Assembly: GCA_002150815.3 (NCBI GenBank)
Contig: NDFF03000370.1
Coordinates: 976,132 to 1,040,131 of the forward strand
Origin: Grammothele lineata
Lineage: Eukaryota; Basidiomycota; Agaricomycetes; Polyporales; Polyporaceae
DNA: 64,000 nucleotides
Direction of reading: 5' to 3'
The notes beneath the pieces are model-generated. The model saw nothing but the letters and a program-made list of their open reading frames with translations, was not told the origin of the DNA and ran no database searches. Shown one piece after another: positions 13,304 through 24,639 of the stretch (position 1 is the first letter of the stretch; each line of letters opens with the position of its first letter). Position numbers and translations under genes: made by a program.

Positions 13304-13874
13304 ATGTGCTGCTTGTATATCCCGTTTGCGGTGCTTTCTGCTTGCCTTCGTGCCTTTCTACCTTGCATCTTTCTTCTTCCCCTGTCACTACAGCGAGTGT
13401 TCTGCGATTCATCAGCCGCAGACACGAACAGTTCACGCCTTGGCTACTCCTTCCCCCCTTCACGCTCATCCGACCTCCGTGCTATAGTCCATCCTACCCA
13501 AACCTAGTGTTAGACAAATTCGATGTAATACGCACCCGCTTCTTACACATCTCTCCGACCTTCACATCATCCATCTATGTCACGAGCACGAGCACGAGCA
13601 CTCTCCCTGCGTAGGTAGGCTGTTTGACATCGGGACCTGTGTTTTCTTAAGCATAATCATATAGCTACATATGCACTCATGTAGTTGCCAGCTCGTCCGT
13701 CATACCCCATGCATAGAACATATCCCTTTTCGCCGCTCTAGACCTGCTTCGGCGCCATACCTGTCGGGCGCACCGTCGTGGACCATTCCTCTATCAGGAA
13801 CCTGGAAAGCGGTGAAAATTTAAACACATTCTCTGGGCGCCTCGCCTGTACGATCAACTCTCACAGCAACACGC
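13304..13874. other. Intergenic, glycosyltransferase to phosphatase
   Basis: 571 bp between two co-directional genes. Contains a short (CACGAG)x3 tandem run at 13581-13598 and AT-richer DNA before 13875. No coding signal recognised. Confidence 0.5.
13581..13600. repeat. Short hexanucleotide tandem repeat
   Basis: Three perfect copies of CACGAG plus two bases, downstream of the glycosyltransferase stop. Too short to assign any function. Confidence 0.6.
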
Positions 13875-14668
13875 ATGTCTGCCCCTAAAGGCGGCGTATC
13901 GGTGCTTGTCGTCTGCCTCGGGAACATCTGTCGTTCCCCACTCGGCGAGGCAGTCTTGAAGCACGTCGCGAAGGAACGCGGGCTCGACGTGACTGTCGAT
14001 TCGGCTGGTACCTCACGCTACCACATCGGCGAGGATCCTGACGATCGGTGAGGCGCGCCGTGCTCAGGACACCCTGGCCAAATGTGCATTGACGATTCCT
14101 GATGATGTGCGCGTTCCTGTTCCTCCCGGACAGGTCTATCGCCGTGTGCGAAGCGGTACGCAGCGCACATCTGTCAGAAGCCCGCACGACCCGCTCTGAC
14201 CTCAGCCCTTCGAACCATCCCCGCCGGTCAACTTCGTGGCTGGTTTCAAACCTCCGTACATATCGCTGATTGGGCATATGCACCCGGCGCGACACGGCAA
14301 TTCTGTCTTCGGGCGCCCCTCTCTGCAGAACAAGGTCCCGATAAAGCATTCTGCGCGGCAAGTCGCACAGGACGACTTCCGTAGGTTCGACTACATCCTC
14401 GCCGCCGATGAAGCGAATTTGCGCGACCTGAATCGTGTCAAGCCCCGGGACGCGACCGCTGAGGTCCGGATGTGGGGCGCATACCTCGACAACAGGCCCA
14501 TCCCGGACCCATACTACGGCGGCATGGTGCGTACTGTGCGGGGCTTGGGAGCGTGTGCTGATCACATTAGTGTAGAATGGCTTCGAGAACGTGTTCGTGC
14601 AGTGTATGAACCTGTCGAACGCATTCCTAGACGACGTATTCGGGAAGAGCACACAGGGGGTACAGTGA
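13875..14668 (+). CDS. LTP1: Low-molecular-weight protein tyrosine phosphatase
   Basis: Cytosolic cysteine phosphatase acting on phosphotyrosine. The P-loop is near residue 14 (VCLGNICRSP, the CX5R signature with catalytic Cys and Arg). The general acid lies in the DPYYGG loop. Splicing: exon 1 ends DDR at about 14047; a 22-bp exon (about 14130-14150) gives SIAVCEA; a longer intron ends before NKVPIKHSARQVAQDDF at about 14331; a last intron (14527-14575) joins GGM to NGFENVFVQC and the end at STQGVQ. Total length, about 160 residues, matches the family. Convergent with the dehydrogenase gene; the stops are only about 130 bp apart. Confidence 0.93.
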
Positions 14669-14795
14669 CGCAACCCTACCGCACTCTCACACATTGCTCG
14701 CATGTGTCCATGAGATCATAGGAAGTTAAGGGTCTATGATACAGAGTATTCCTCCATTGTAGAACAGACAATCGTTGGTGAGGCAGCGACAACGC

Positions 14796-17171
14796 TTAGT
14801 TGTGCGTGGGCATGTCCACCGTCGCCTTGTTGCCAATCGCATCCTCCGCCTTCCATAGCGCGGTGGTCGTCTTATTCTGCGTGTAGAAGTCGATCCCGCT
14901 GGCGAGTGCACTTATGAGTAGCTGTCGTAGCCACCGGACATGCGGGTACGACTTACCCCCTACCGTAGAACGGCACGTCACCGAGGAAGCTCGCCTTGTT
15001 ACCACTCCAGGAGAACATGGGCAGAGGCACGGGAATTGGGACGTTGATACCGACTTGACCGACCTCGACCTCGCGCTCGTACTTGCGCGCGGTCGCACCA
15101 GACTGTGTGAAGATGGCGGTGCCGTTTCCGTACTTGTTCTCGTTCACGATAGCGAGCGCGTCATCGAGGGTATCCGCCTTAAGAACCACGAGAACTGGAC
15201 CAAAGATCTCCTCACTAGAGCATCTTAGTAAGAAATTGGTTCGAACCACGTGTGCAGGAGGAGACGTACCGATAGCAGCGCATTGTGGTAGTGGCTTCGA
15301 CGACAGTGGGACCCACCCAATTACCATTGGGATATTCCGGAACCTCGTAGCCACGTCCATCAAGAGCAATGACGCCGCCCTCTTCCTCCACAGACGCAAT
15401 CAGACCAGTGATACGCTGCTTAGCGGCGGGTGAGATGACGGGTCCGCTGGTAGAAATTCAGTTAATGTCGACATCAGTGGAACTCAAATTTCTTGCCACA
15501 TACAGGTCAGCGCCCTGCTCAAAGCCTTGGTTAACTTTGAGCTTCTTGGCCCGCTCCACGAGTTCAGGGATCCACGACTGAGCGTTCCCCACCAGCACGG
15601 CTACGGACAAGAACAGTGAATACAAGGGGGACGGGAACGGGATTACGAAAGCTTACCGACAGAAATGGCCATGCATCGTTGACCGGCAGCTGAGAAGGGC
15701 TCAGCGAAGAGATATGGTGACTATTTTCGACACACCTCCGAAGGCTGCGCCAAGGATTGAGTTTAGTGCATGGTTCTTGTTAGCTGCGAAAGAGCATCAG
15801 CAACATGCTCATGCGAGATATGGTGAACTCTGACCATCTGGCATGACTACGGCATGGTTTTTGGCACCCATGTTTGCCTACAGTGGTCCATGAAATTCAA
15901 CAGCAACAGACAATGCCTGAGCCGCTGACCTGTACACGTTTGCCAGAAGCACGCCCCCTGAGACACGAATCAGATGGTTTGTGTTCGGCGGATCCTTCTT
16001 TGACTAACCTCTCGTATATGTGCTTTCCGGCACGATCACCGCCCACGAAGCTTATCGCCTTGATAGCGGGGTGGTCGCAGAGCGCATTGACAGTAGGGAC
16101 GGTCCCATGAACGACGTTGAGCACTCCAGCTGGAAGACCTGCCCTCTGGCAGAGCTCTGCGATCATCATAGCAGCACCCGGGTCTCGCTCAGACGGTTTG
16201 AGCACAAGCGTGTTACCGGCGGCGAGGGCCACCGGAATTGTCCAAAGCGGAATCATACTGGGGTATGAAGTGAACATTACCATCGAAGAGTAGTTTCATG
16301 CGACGTACGCTGGGAAGTTAAACGGGGCAATACTGGATGCCGGTTCTAAGTCTCAGACGACTCGGTGGACTGAACATAGAACTCGCCTAGCGCAAACCCC
16401 TAATGGTAATCGGCGAGTGGACGTATCCATGTCCTTCGAAACTATTCGTGGACTCAGCGCTGGCACGGGAAACATCGGGACGCTGACGCACCCTCAATTG
16501 TGTCCCCTAGAAGTGCAGTGGGGATGTTGGACGCAGTCTCCACGACTTGCAAACCACGGAGCAAGTCGCCCTGGGCATCTAGTTCGCATGTCAGCGTAAC
16601 AGCGACGTATAACTTGGGTAGCTTCTAAACGCACCTGCGTAAGTCTTTCCTTGCTCTAGAACGATGCTATTCGCGATAGCGTCTCCATTCTGTCTCAGCT
16701 GGTATTGCAAGCTAGTATTTTCATAAAACACCCGTTCCTAAACCGAGGCAAGGTGACGTACTCCATGACAAATCGTTGCCGAGTGAGGACGCTTGTCCTG
16801 CTCCAGGTCTTGAAGGCATGCGACGCCGCGTCCACAGCCTGTTGGAACTCCGTGGAGGTGGTCTCCGGGACCCTCGTCAGAACTGTCTGGGTAGCCTGCG
16901 TTGCGAGTGTGAGACACAGAATGGATCTGTGTAAGGCGGCGGTACATACGGGATCATGAACGTCTATCCACTTGTCTGCCTTGCTTTCGACAAACTCCCC
17001 ACCGACGAAGTTCTTCGTGTTCCCGCCCGTCGCACTCGTGCCCTTCCACTCGTGCGAAATCTTCTCGGCCCTGGACTGGGCAGTCGCGCTCAGACCGCTC
17101 AGACGCGGCGCAGATGTCGTTAGAGTGCGCACGCGCAAGGACGTCGTGAGGGGAAGCTTTGCGAGAGGCAT
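14796..17171 (-). CDS. ALDH6A1: Methylmalonate-semialdehyde dehydrogenase, mitochondrial
   Basis: CoA-acylating aldehyde dehydrogenase that oxidises (methyl)malonate semialdehyde to propionyl- or acetyl-CoA in valine, pyrimidine and beta-alanine catabolism. The N-terminus [20 protein letters not shown] is rich in Arg/Ser/Thr without acids, as in a mitochondrial presequence. [20 protein letters not shown] opens the enzyme domain. The cofactor region reads [20 protein letters not shown] and continues with PSERDPGA. The catalytic cysteine is in [11 protein letters not shown] (codon 15673-15675). Then come [17 protein letters not shown] and [20 protein letters not shown]. The protein ends ATVDMPTHN. 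At least ten short introns. All catalytic residues I can identify are present. Confidence 0.95.
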
Positions 17172-17560
17172 AGTGGTAGGTCAGAGAGCCTAGAAGGTTG
17201 CAAGGGAGTCGTGTCCTGGCTCGTCTAGGGGGCGCTGCACGGACGTGGGGACGCGGGGACAAGCGGGTTCGTGGAAGCTGGAATATAAGCGACTCGGAGC
17301 TCCCGTGAGCGTGAGCGTGTCGGAGGAGGTCCGACGCGCACTCGGGCAAGGCTTGCAGGTCAGATGCCCTTCCCCGCACTCTCCGGCTCGTCGGCTCGCG
17401 TGTCCGGGGCGCCCATCTCGCCCGCGGATCTGATGCGCCCCGCCCGCCCAGCACCCCGCCGCCAGTCGTAGCCTCTCGACCTAGCTTACAGGCAGCAGCT
17501 TGATATTCTGACCCCATCTTCTCTCCTCATTACCAGCAGTACGGGCGCTCTGTGGTCACC
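17172..17560. other. Bidirectional promoter region, MMSDH / SH3BGR-like
   Basis: 389 bp between divergent starts. GC-rich, with an AT-rich GAATATAAG at 17280-17288 that could serve as a TATA element, and a C/T-rich leader (17505-17530) before the + strand ATG. No coding signal. Confidence 0.5.
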
Positions 17561-18637
17561 ATGCCTTCCCCGCCGATTCAGGTCTTCTTGACAACAATCG
17601 TCATGAACCCTCAAATCCGGCAGCGTCAAGGTGCTTCCATCCCAGTCACGCTCGAGCCGCCCCGGTCGCTGATCACTCGCGCAGAGTTCATCTTGCGCGT
17701 GCTGCAGGTCAAGAAAGTGCAGTTCACTTCATACGATCTTGCCTCGGACGAGGATGCGAAGAAGCTATGGAGGCGTAAGGCTCCAAGAGGCTAGTACCCT
17801 CTCAAGCCCTGGACCTCAGCTCGGAGAAGCTGAAAACCTTCGTGCGTCCCCTGCAGACAAGCAGCAGTTACCAGGTCTCCTTATCGGCGGTGATTTTCCT
17901 GGGGTACGTAGCATCGGTGTTTCTCATGGCATTGTTAGTGTCCTTACAGGACGCCCCTCCTGGCAGGACTTTCAAGCCTTGTTAGTCCCTATCACAGCAG
18001 CGCTCTTAGGCTAGTGCATCGGCTCATCCTGCCTTGCCATTCGTTTAGTGAAGAAGCGGTTGAGTTCGAAGAACTCGACCAGTTTCTCCGCCTCAAGGAA
18101 GAATGGGAGCCCCTCGAAGACGACAAGCCTCTCCTCCGCGCTATTCCCGTTGGTGTCCCCGGCGCGTACTCGCCCGCACAGATGAACCCCGAGCATGTCT
18201 CGCCTGCCCCGTCTCCGATCAAGACAAAACCGTCGCCCATACGGCGCGAAGGCGAAATTGACGCAGGAGACCAGCTCGAAGATGCCAGTCTCCGTGGTGT
18301 GAATGTTACCGAGGACGACCTCATGAAGCTCGTGGAAGAGCTTGGTCTCGATGGCGCAGATGCGGACGATCTGGTGAAGGGCCTCAAAGGGGAGGATACG
18401 CAGCTGTCTCCGGCTGCGAAAGAAGATATTGAAGTTCCTGTCGAAGTCGTGTCGAAGATTGAAACAAATGTAGAGCCGCCAAAAGACGAGGTGGTGCAGG
18501 AGATGTCTGAGAAGGTGCAGGGGACCAAGCCCAAAGACGATACGGGCACACAAGAAAAGGTTGCAACCAAGGTCGGGCCGGCGGTCGAAGAGACATCAGC
18601 AGGAGAAAGCGAGACACAGGAGAAGACGCCTGAATAA
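17561..18637 (+). CDS. SH3BGR/glutaredoxin-fold protein with acidic C-terminal tail
   Basis: N-terminal thioredoxin-like fold of the SH3-binding glutamate-rich family, followed by a long acidic tail. The family lacks the redox CXXC, and none is seen here. Exon 1 encodes PPIQVFLTTIVMNPQIRQRQ. An intron (about 17632-17683) leads to EFILRVLQVKKVQFTSYDLA and DEDAKKLWRRKAP. Later exons give QQLPGLLIGGDFPG, DFQAF and EEAVEFEELDQFLRLKEEW, the characteristic end of the fold. The remaining 180 residues are Glu/Asp/Pro/Val-rich, with no domain, and end TQEKTPE. The second intron border near 17770-17815 is uncertain. Start chosen at 17561 because it gives the family's short leader before IQVF. Function is unknown; an adaptor role is only inference. 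Confidence 0.85.
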
Positions 18638-18861
18638 CTTTTTAGTGGACAGACTGCGTATTCTTGAATCTGGACGAGGAACGGACGGTGTAAACATAGC
18701 ACCAGGGGAGATTGGATACATTGTGGTATTTGGAACACAGACGTGGGACGAGAAAGATTGTTGCTGTACAAGGGTGCGATTCTATTACGACACCAAATAG
18801 ATTGATTGTGATCGATAAGTTACATCCTAACATACAACGATCCCTCCACTCATCGGGAATA

Positions 18862-20197
18862 TTATTGGTCAAAATCGTCTGAATGCCGCGAAGCTCTTCG
18901 GCGGACAGGATTTTCCCTAAGACTTGACGTTCCAGGAATAGAGGCCATAGGCGTCGGGGATGTTTCGTAATTCCACACTTCGTCGCCTTCCTTCTTCACA
19001 TTAGCATCTCTCTAAGATAGAATGTCAGCAACTGTGGGTGTTAGGAAAGCAGAAAACGCACCTGTCTAGAGCGAGAGCCACTACCTTCACCTTTTCTACC
19101 TGTAGGAGTCTTTGGCCGTGCCTCGCCTTCACTCTCGAAACCGCGAGATCGCCTACGCCTGCGAAGCTTTTCCTCAGGCTCATATTGTAGGGGTTCTTCG
19201 ACGTCCGACGGGAAGTGCCATTCGACGGCGGGCATAAGGCATGCAACGAGTCCGACGAACAGGATGAAGAAGAATACACCTGAAGCAGCCACTGCGGAGA
19301 CGAGTGGGAACCGCGAGATCAATCCTCTAACATTCACATGTTATTTCCTCTTTTGACGTCCAGAATGGTGGGTATATGCGTACCGGATCCCGTGGTGTTG
19401 AACAGCCCCGCGGATGGCCCCAGACATGACGGCAAGCTCACGCGCGTAACCTTCTCCAAGAGTTTTCCACTGATCTCGTCGACCAATTTCGACCCTAGCG
19501 AGAGCACGAGTCGTGCCTATTACGACGTCATAAAGCATCGGAATATTCATGTCAACAGTGCCTGGTCTACTAGTTAGATACGACCACGGAGCGGGGAGCG
19601 GAGGAAGGACGATAGCCTACGGAGTATCGTCAGATATAGACGATATCCAGCGCGACGGTGTACTCACGGGTTTGCGGGAAGTCATAATTGTGGCATTCGA
19701 CGGCGTAACAAGAGTAAGGGTTGCCATGAAATTTCCGAGTGCAAAATTGGCCTCATTGGCTGGAACGACGAGGTGCAACGAGATATCATACGCCTGGTGA
19801 GCCGCAATATTGGGAAGCGCAATTTCAGCGTACGGTGAACCACCGTCCCTGCCACCAAAATGAGTATTGCATGTACATGGAGTGATAGCTGCAGAGTCGC
19901 GTACCCGTATTGTAGAAATATCTCTGCCTCCCAGCTAACCGCGACACTCTTCCAAACTAGGTACCCTGAGCCAAAAGACAAGAAAACAATCAAAGGAACA
20001 GTGGCTGAGAACACCGCAAGTGGGACTAGGTGAGGTGCGAGGGGCTGAAAGAGACGCAGGACAGCCCACACAAGGTCGATAAAGAGTTGTATAGGACGAA
20101 AAGGCCAGATGTAATAGAGGATGCCACGGGTGTCTTCGGCAACTTCTCTTGCAAGCTGTTCGCGCTCTTCAGGGCTTCGCTTGACGGCATCCATCAT
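18862..20197 (-). CDS. SEI1: Seipin (lipid-droplet assembly protein)
   Basis: ER membrane protein that organises lipid-droplet formation at ER contact sites. The order of features matches seipin: a cytosolic N-terminus (SPEEREQLAREVAEDTRGIL), the first membrane segment (LVPLAVFSATVPLIVFLSF), a lumenal beta-sandwich (PYAEIALPNIAAHQAYDISL, VVPANEANFALGNFMATLTL), PMLYDVVIGTTRALARVEIG, and a second membrane segment (SAVAASGVFFFILFVGLVAC). A charged cytosolic tail follows. The tail continues after a short intron (about 19020-19070) with KKEGDEVWNYETSPTPMAS and ends SRHSDDFDQ at 18862. Without that intron the frame would stop about 20 bp in. Start chosen at the first ATG (20197) before AVKRSPEE. 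Confidence 0.92.
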
Positions 20198-20347
20198 CGT
20201 GAATGCACGAAAGCGACGAGGACGATCGTTGGTGGCAGAGAACAGGCTGGTGAGCCGCGGCGCTGCGCGTCTCGCGAGCCAGTCGCTACATAGACGTCAC
20301 CGCGGTCACATGCGATACATACACACGGTGTCTTCTGCTTCACCATC
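20198..20347. promoter_or_regulatory. Compact bidirectional promoter, seipin / orphan
   Basis: Only 150 bp separate the two divergent start codons, so the promoters must share this stretch. No TATA box is obvious. Confidence 0.5.
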
Positions 20348-20989
20348 ATGGTCAGCGATCTCAAGAGCCTCCTTGGGCTAAAACCCTCCTCCTCGACCCT
20401 TACGGCATACATCGCCGCTCTCGCGCAATCCACTTCCAAGCCAGATGCAGTGACCCCTGAGGTCAAGTCATACCCAGACGCCGTCTACTTCAACTACTAC
20501 GTGCTTGGGCTCAGTATCCTCTTCAAGCCCGTCGGCGGTTACAGTCCCAAGACGGGGCTGAGAAGCCAGGATCTGCAGGACAAGATGCTTGTGCTCGACG
20601 GAATTGATATCTACAATGTCCCTTCGCCGAAAGCGGGCGCGAACGCTGCGCGCGCGACCAAGTCGGCGTATACCACCTACCCCACCTTTCCCATCGTCCT
20701 CGGCTTGACCCCTTTGTCGACCAGTGAAGGCGGAAAATCACGCCCTGACTCGATGCCCATCACAGAAACGACGGCGGGAAAGGATTTCGTTTCGACAATG
20801 GGCGAGCCTGACCGTAAGGGCGGAGGCGCAGGGCCGTCCTCAGGTTCGATCGGTATATGGTGCGAGTGGTCCAAGGATGGCGTCATGGTGGAATTTGGTG
20901 GGGAGGAAAGTCGAGGCCCTCAGGCTTGGGAGCGTGGAAAGGACGCAGTTTGGAGGGTGATCAGCGTGTTCCCGCCAAAGGCGGAATGA
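20348..20989 (+). CDS. Conserved-looking hypothetical protein, 213 aa, intronless
   Basis: Single uninterrupted frame of 213 codons with an N-terminus (MVSDLKSLLGLKPSSSTLTA) and a folded-looking core (YPDAVYFNYYVLGLSILFKP, DKMLVLDGIDIYNVP). A Gly/Ser/Lys-rich loop follows, then a hydrophobic C-terminal part (IGIWCEWSKDGVMVEFGGEE, WERGKDAVWRVISVFPPKAE). No signal peptide, membrane span or familiar motif. I do not recognise the family, although the mix of ordered blocks and loops looks like a real globular protein. It is one of very few intronless genes in this intron-dense window. It shares a 150-bp promoter with seipin and runs convergently with the lipocalin-like gene. Confidence 0.82.
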   Translation: MVSDLKSLLGLKPSSSTLTAYIAALAQSTSKPDAVTPEVKSYPDAVYFNYYVLGLSILFKPVGGYSPKTGLRSQDLQDKMLVLDGIDIYNVPSPKAGANAARATKSAYTTYPTFPIVLGLTPLSTSEGGKSRPDSMPITETTAGKDFVSTMGEPDRKGGGAGPSSGSIGIWCEWSKDGVMVEFGGEESRGPQAWERGKDAVWRVISVFPPKAE

Positions 20990-21098
20990 GGTCGGGGGTG
21001 AGTATGCAAGTTCATTTCGTCCTTGTATCAGAGTCAGGTATGTACAACATCTCATACATCATATGCTAATGTCAGCGGAACAGTCAAAGCGCAACGTA

Positions 21099-21826
21099 TC
21101 ATTGGGGTCCTTCTGTAGGAATAAATGAGACAATATTTGACAAGCCGATCGCGGAAGGCTCACGATAATCATACACCAGCCGGACAGTAATTTCCTCTCC
21201 TCCGGGTCCCTGGAAGAAGACGTGCCGGGCGTACCGCTTCGCGCCATCGACCTGTTCCAAACCCCAGGCCTGCATAATTCCTGTGAGTTGCACCGAGTCT
21301 TACACATCGAATAGAACACTGACTTGTTCGGATGACCAGGTTCTGCCACTCTTTGCGGTGTTGCTTTTGGCCGTTGTATTGATGATCTTGCCTTCAACAA
21401 GGGACTCATCAAGCCAGTCCTTCTTCAACCAATCGCGCAGCAGCTCGTCGAGGGTGACCCGCCTGCTCTTGGAGAGAACAGCACCAAATACATGGTCCTC
21501 GTGTTCGCGTTCGGTCCAGTCGAGGATGCGGTACTCGCTCGTCCCCGAGATTCCACCAGTGAGGGTCTGGTCAATATCAATATGCTCCACGCCAGTGTCA
21601 TCCGTGTAGTGCCTGACATCAAGATAGATGGTGGCCATTGCGATAGCCTTCCTCGTGAACCAACCAACGCCCTGGAGACGCAGAATTTCATCGGTGTCGT
21701 CACTGAGCGACTTGTTCTGTCGGCCCAATTACCGTGAACGCGTGCGATGTGCTTCAACCGAAAGGAGCATACCATCATGTACTTGCCGCTCAGGTCGCGG
21801 GAAGTCATCTCGTCGGGGGCGGCCAT
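21099..21826 (-). CDS. Lipocalin-like fungal protein
   Basis: Small soluble protein, about 190 residues, resembling a fungal lipocalin-like family of unknown ligand. Exon 1 gives MTSRDLSGKYMM. An intron of about 58 bp leads to NKSLSDDTDEILRLQGVGWF, then TRKAIAMATIYLDVRHYTDD, HIDIDQTLTGGISGTSEYRI, LDWTEREHEDHVFGAVLSKS and RRVTLDELLRDWLKKDW. After another intron come GIMQAWGLEQVDGAKRYARH and VFFQGPGGEEITVRLVYDY. The strand-rich pattern with 'GxGW' near the start fits a lipocalin-type barrel. The final 51-bp intron (21113-21163) is a multiple of three without stops, so spliced and unspliced forms both end at 21099. Family assignment is from memory of similar fungal proteins. Confidence 0.75.
21113..21163 (-). 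other. Stop-free 51-bp intron near the 3' end of the lipocalin-like gene
   Basis: GTGAGC donor and CCTACAG acceptor, 51 bp, phase 1. Spliced, the protein ends YDYQGPQ. Retained, it gains 17 residues and ends at the same stop. Listed because it affects which C-terminus is annotated. Confidence 0.6.
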
Positions 21827-22505
21827 GGCGGTGTTGTGGCGGTAGGTTACGGGGGAACACCGTCAGGAGTGGTGTATTTATGCGGATCGGTGCACGGGCT
21901 ACCAAGAAGGTCTCGTCTATCACATGTATTCTCCGCAGAGATCTGAGGCGTCGGCATGCGACTGTCGACGCCATGGATGGCTCTACTGCACCCGGCCACG
22001 CGCTAACTGTACCCGTGATGAGCACCTTGTGCACTCCTTATGGCTCTCTCTGTACATACGTATACGCGGGAAATCACACTGTCGCGTCGCCCAAGGAATA
22101 CGGCTGCGTAGAACGTAGCCGCCCGGTGCGTCTACATATAGACAGTCTGGGAATGACGTCGTGGCTGGCGCACTCCTATCAGCCCTTGGCGTGACGGAAC
22201 TCTGTCGTCTGGGTACCGTTTAATGCGCACGCTCGCGAATGCGGCGTTCCTACATCAAAAGCACGACTCTGACCCACCGGACCTTGTCGCTGTGAACGTA
22301 TCCTTCGTGGGCAACTCAGTAGCGGACAAGTTGAAAATTAGTAGAATGCAAACATTGATGAGTGCATCCCAAGCCAAGAATAACCGCGGACTGCGCACGC
22401 GCTCGTCCCCTCAGCACTTCGTCCATGCCTACGATGCCATCCTGCCCCCTGCCCCCTAACTGATTTCTTACCCATTCTCCTTCGAGCCTCCTGCTGTCTT
22501 GTGGG
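21827..22505. other. Divergent intergenic region, lipocalin-like / LCCL protein
   Basis: 679 bp holding two promoters. On the minus strand, ATAAATA at about 21875-21881 lies roughly 50 bp upstream of the ATG at 21826 and is a plausible TATA element. The last 60 bp before 22506 are C/T-rich. No coding signal recognised. Confidence 0.5.
21875..21881 (-). promoter_or_regulatory. TATA-like element of lipocalin-like gene
   Basis: ATAAATA on the minus strand, about 50 bp before the start codon. Position is right for a core promoter; function is inferred. Confidence 0.4.
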
Positions 22506-24639
22506 ATGGCCGACACCGCTACCACCAGCTCCGTTTCAGGGCGTTCTTCTCACCTAACACATGTTGGCACGGAACAGCCCCCTCTCGAGAACGCCTCAGA
22601 CCGCGAAAAGGTCGCGCCCCCTCATTCGGTTGAGCTCGAAGCTCAAGCACTCTCCCAAGGTCCGATATATGAGGAACGCAGCCGATGGATCCGCCTACAG
22701 AAGACGTTGCGTCTGGACCACCCACGGGTGTTGCGTGTTTGGTACTACTTTCGCGGGCCGCGTCCCAAGGTTGCCCTCCCTGGTGAGTTTGTATTCTGCG
22801 AGACTAGCTAGTGGCGGTCACTGAGTCCCACAGATCCAACACCTATCCTCAACCGCGAATACCATTACCACAGGATACACATTTCTGTTGCCCTCGAGTC
22901 ATCCTTCATCCGATTCACACGGCACCTCACAAACCCTTGGCTGTTCGTAATACTTGCAGTGGGTTATATCATCGGGTTTGCCTTCTGGGCCCGTGCACAA
23001 TCTTTCTTGACCCCGGTCGACTCTTTTATCGGATGCACGGCAACATACTGGCCCGCATTAGATGCCTGTGGACTGAACGGCGAGAATTGCGAGCCGTTTA
23101 GCAACTCTACCTTCGATTTCCGGTGTCCGGCTCAATGCAAGTCCGTGGTTTTGCAAAACCCGAGGACAATCGGTGCGGAGCAAGTTGACTTCGTGCCGCT
23201 CATTGTTGGGGGCGGCGATACGAACGGGACCTACCGAGGGGATAGTTTCGTTTGTGCGGCTGCCGTGCAAGCGTAAGCACCGTCCAGTCGTGTCGTACCG
23301 CAGCCAGTTCTGACCCGCACCCGTTCTTTAAACTTACAGGGGTCTTGTTAGCAACTCCCGAGGCGGCTGCGCTTCTCTAGAGCTCGTTGGAAACTTCACG
23401 GACTACCTCCCGCTCACCGCCAACGGTTTGACCTCGATCGGCTTCCCGTCCGTGTTCCCACTTTCCTTTAGATTCCTTCCCTCTACCCCTCTCCACAGTT
23501 GCGCCGACACTCGTAACGAAGCCCTTGCTTTCAATGTTATCATCACAGCCTTGATCTTCCTCATCCTCCGTCCGAAGCCTATTGTGGCATATTGGTGTCT
23601 AGTTTGTATCGGCTTCTGGCACGTCACCCTTTTCTCTCAACCGCAGGCCAGCCCTCCGCCGCTTGATACAGCCTTCGAGATCTTTCTCCCGGCGCTCTTC
23701 GTTGCATACGCCTTCTGGCGGCTTGCCTTCCGATTTACCATGCCAGCGTTCAAGAGGGCACCCATTGAAGCCGCAGTATGGTACCTCGCTCCGTTTTGGA
23801 CCGGGGTCCTCGCCAACATCACTCTGGACAAGATTCCCATTGATCGACTCACGGCGTCGGACATCAACCAACAACCTGGCGGACTCACTGCACTCATTAT
23901 CATTGTGCTCATTCTTCTCGTCATAGTTGTAAACCAAGTGCGTGTGATCAGAAAGACAGGGTATCTGCCGCAGTATCTTGGGTGGTACGTTGCAGGAGGC
24001 CTAGTTACACTAGTGCTCTCCCAGCTCCCAGGGCTAGAGCTCCGTATCCACCACTACATTCTCGCCATGGTCCTCATTCCTGGGACGGCTTTCCCTACAC
24101 GGCTCTCCGCAATCTACCAGGGTTTCCTACTAGGGCTCTTCCTCAACGGAGTCGCGGCGTTTGGATTTGATTCCATACTCCAGACAGTCGAGGACGTAAG
24201 CAACGCCTCCTATTTTTACTGCGGGATTCGTCAACTCTGACATACATTCTACAGCTGCGGCGGGATGCAGCGATTGGTTCCGACCTACCCTCCTTCGTCA
24301 CTAACTCAACCAATTACAACGCATCCATCCCCTTCGTGAACCAAACCATCTTCTGGAATCCGCTCCCGGACGGGTGGGATGGCTTTGAGTTGCTCGTGGA
24401 CGACGTTGAGCGCTTTGCCGGGTCAGCATTGAACTACTCCCTTACCGCTCTAGACCCGGACATCATTCACTTCTTCCGGCTTGCGGTACGTGGTCTTCCC
24501 AGGCGTGCTCTTCGCGTGGGACAGAATCGCTGACACCCTGCCGCAGCTCACCAGCGGGGGGACTGCTGGAGACTTCACCATGGCTGCTATCTTGTATCCC
24601 AACGGCACATGGGTAGACCCTCTACCCGGCCCTTCATAA
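22506..24639 (+). CDS. LCCL-domain multipass membrane protein
   Basis: Fungal integral membrane protein with a lumenal or extracellular LCCL domain; physiological role unknown. An N-terminal Ser/Thr/Glu-rich cytosolic region is followed after an intron by PTPILNREYHYH and a first membrane span (NPWLFVILAVGYIIGFAFWA). The LCCL domain runs from FDFRCPAQCKSVVLQNPRTI through TYRGDSFVCAAAVQAG and NSRGGCASLELVG, with its four cysteines present. At least five further spans follow (for example AFNVIITALIFLILRPKPIV; LTALIIIVLILLVIVVNQVR; YILAMVLIPGTAFPTRLSAI). The C-terminal lumenal part carries several N-glycosylation sequons and ends WVDPLPGPS. Five or so introns of 50-60 bp. Confidence 0.9.

Noticed and set aside
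13885..14703. 272-codon minus frame over the tyrosine phosphatase
   Set aside because: Antisense to a confident gene, runs through its introns and has no recognisable domain.
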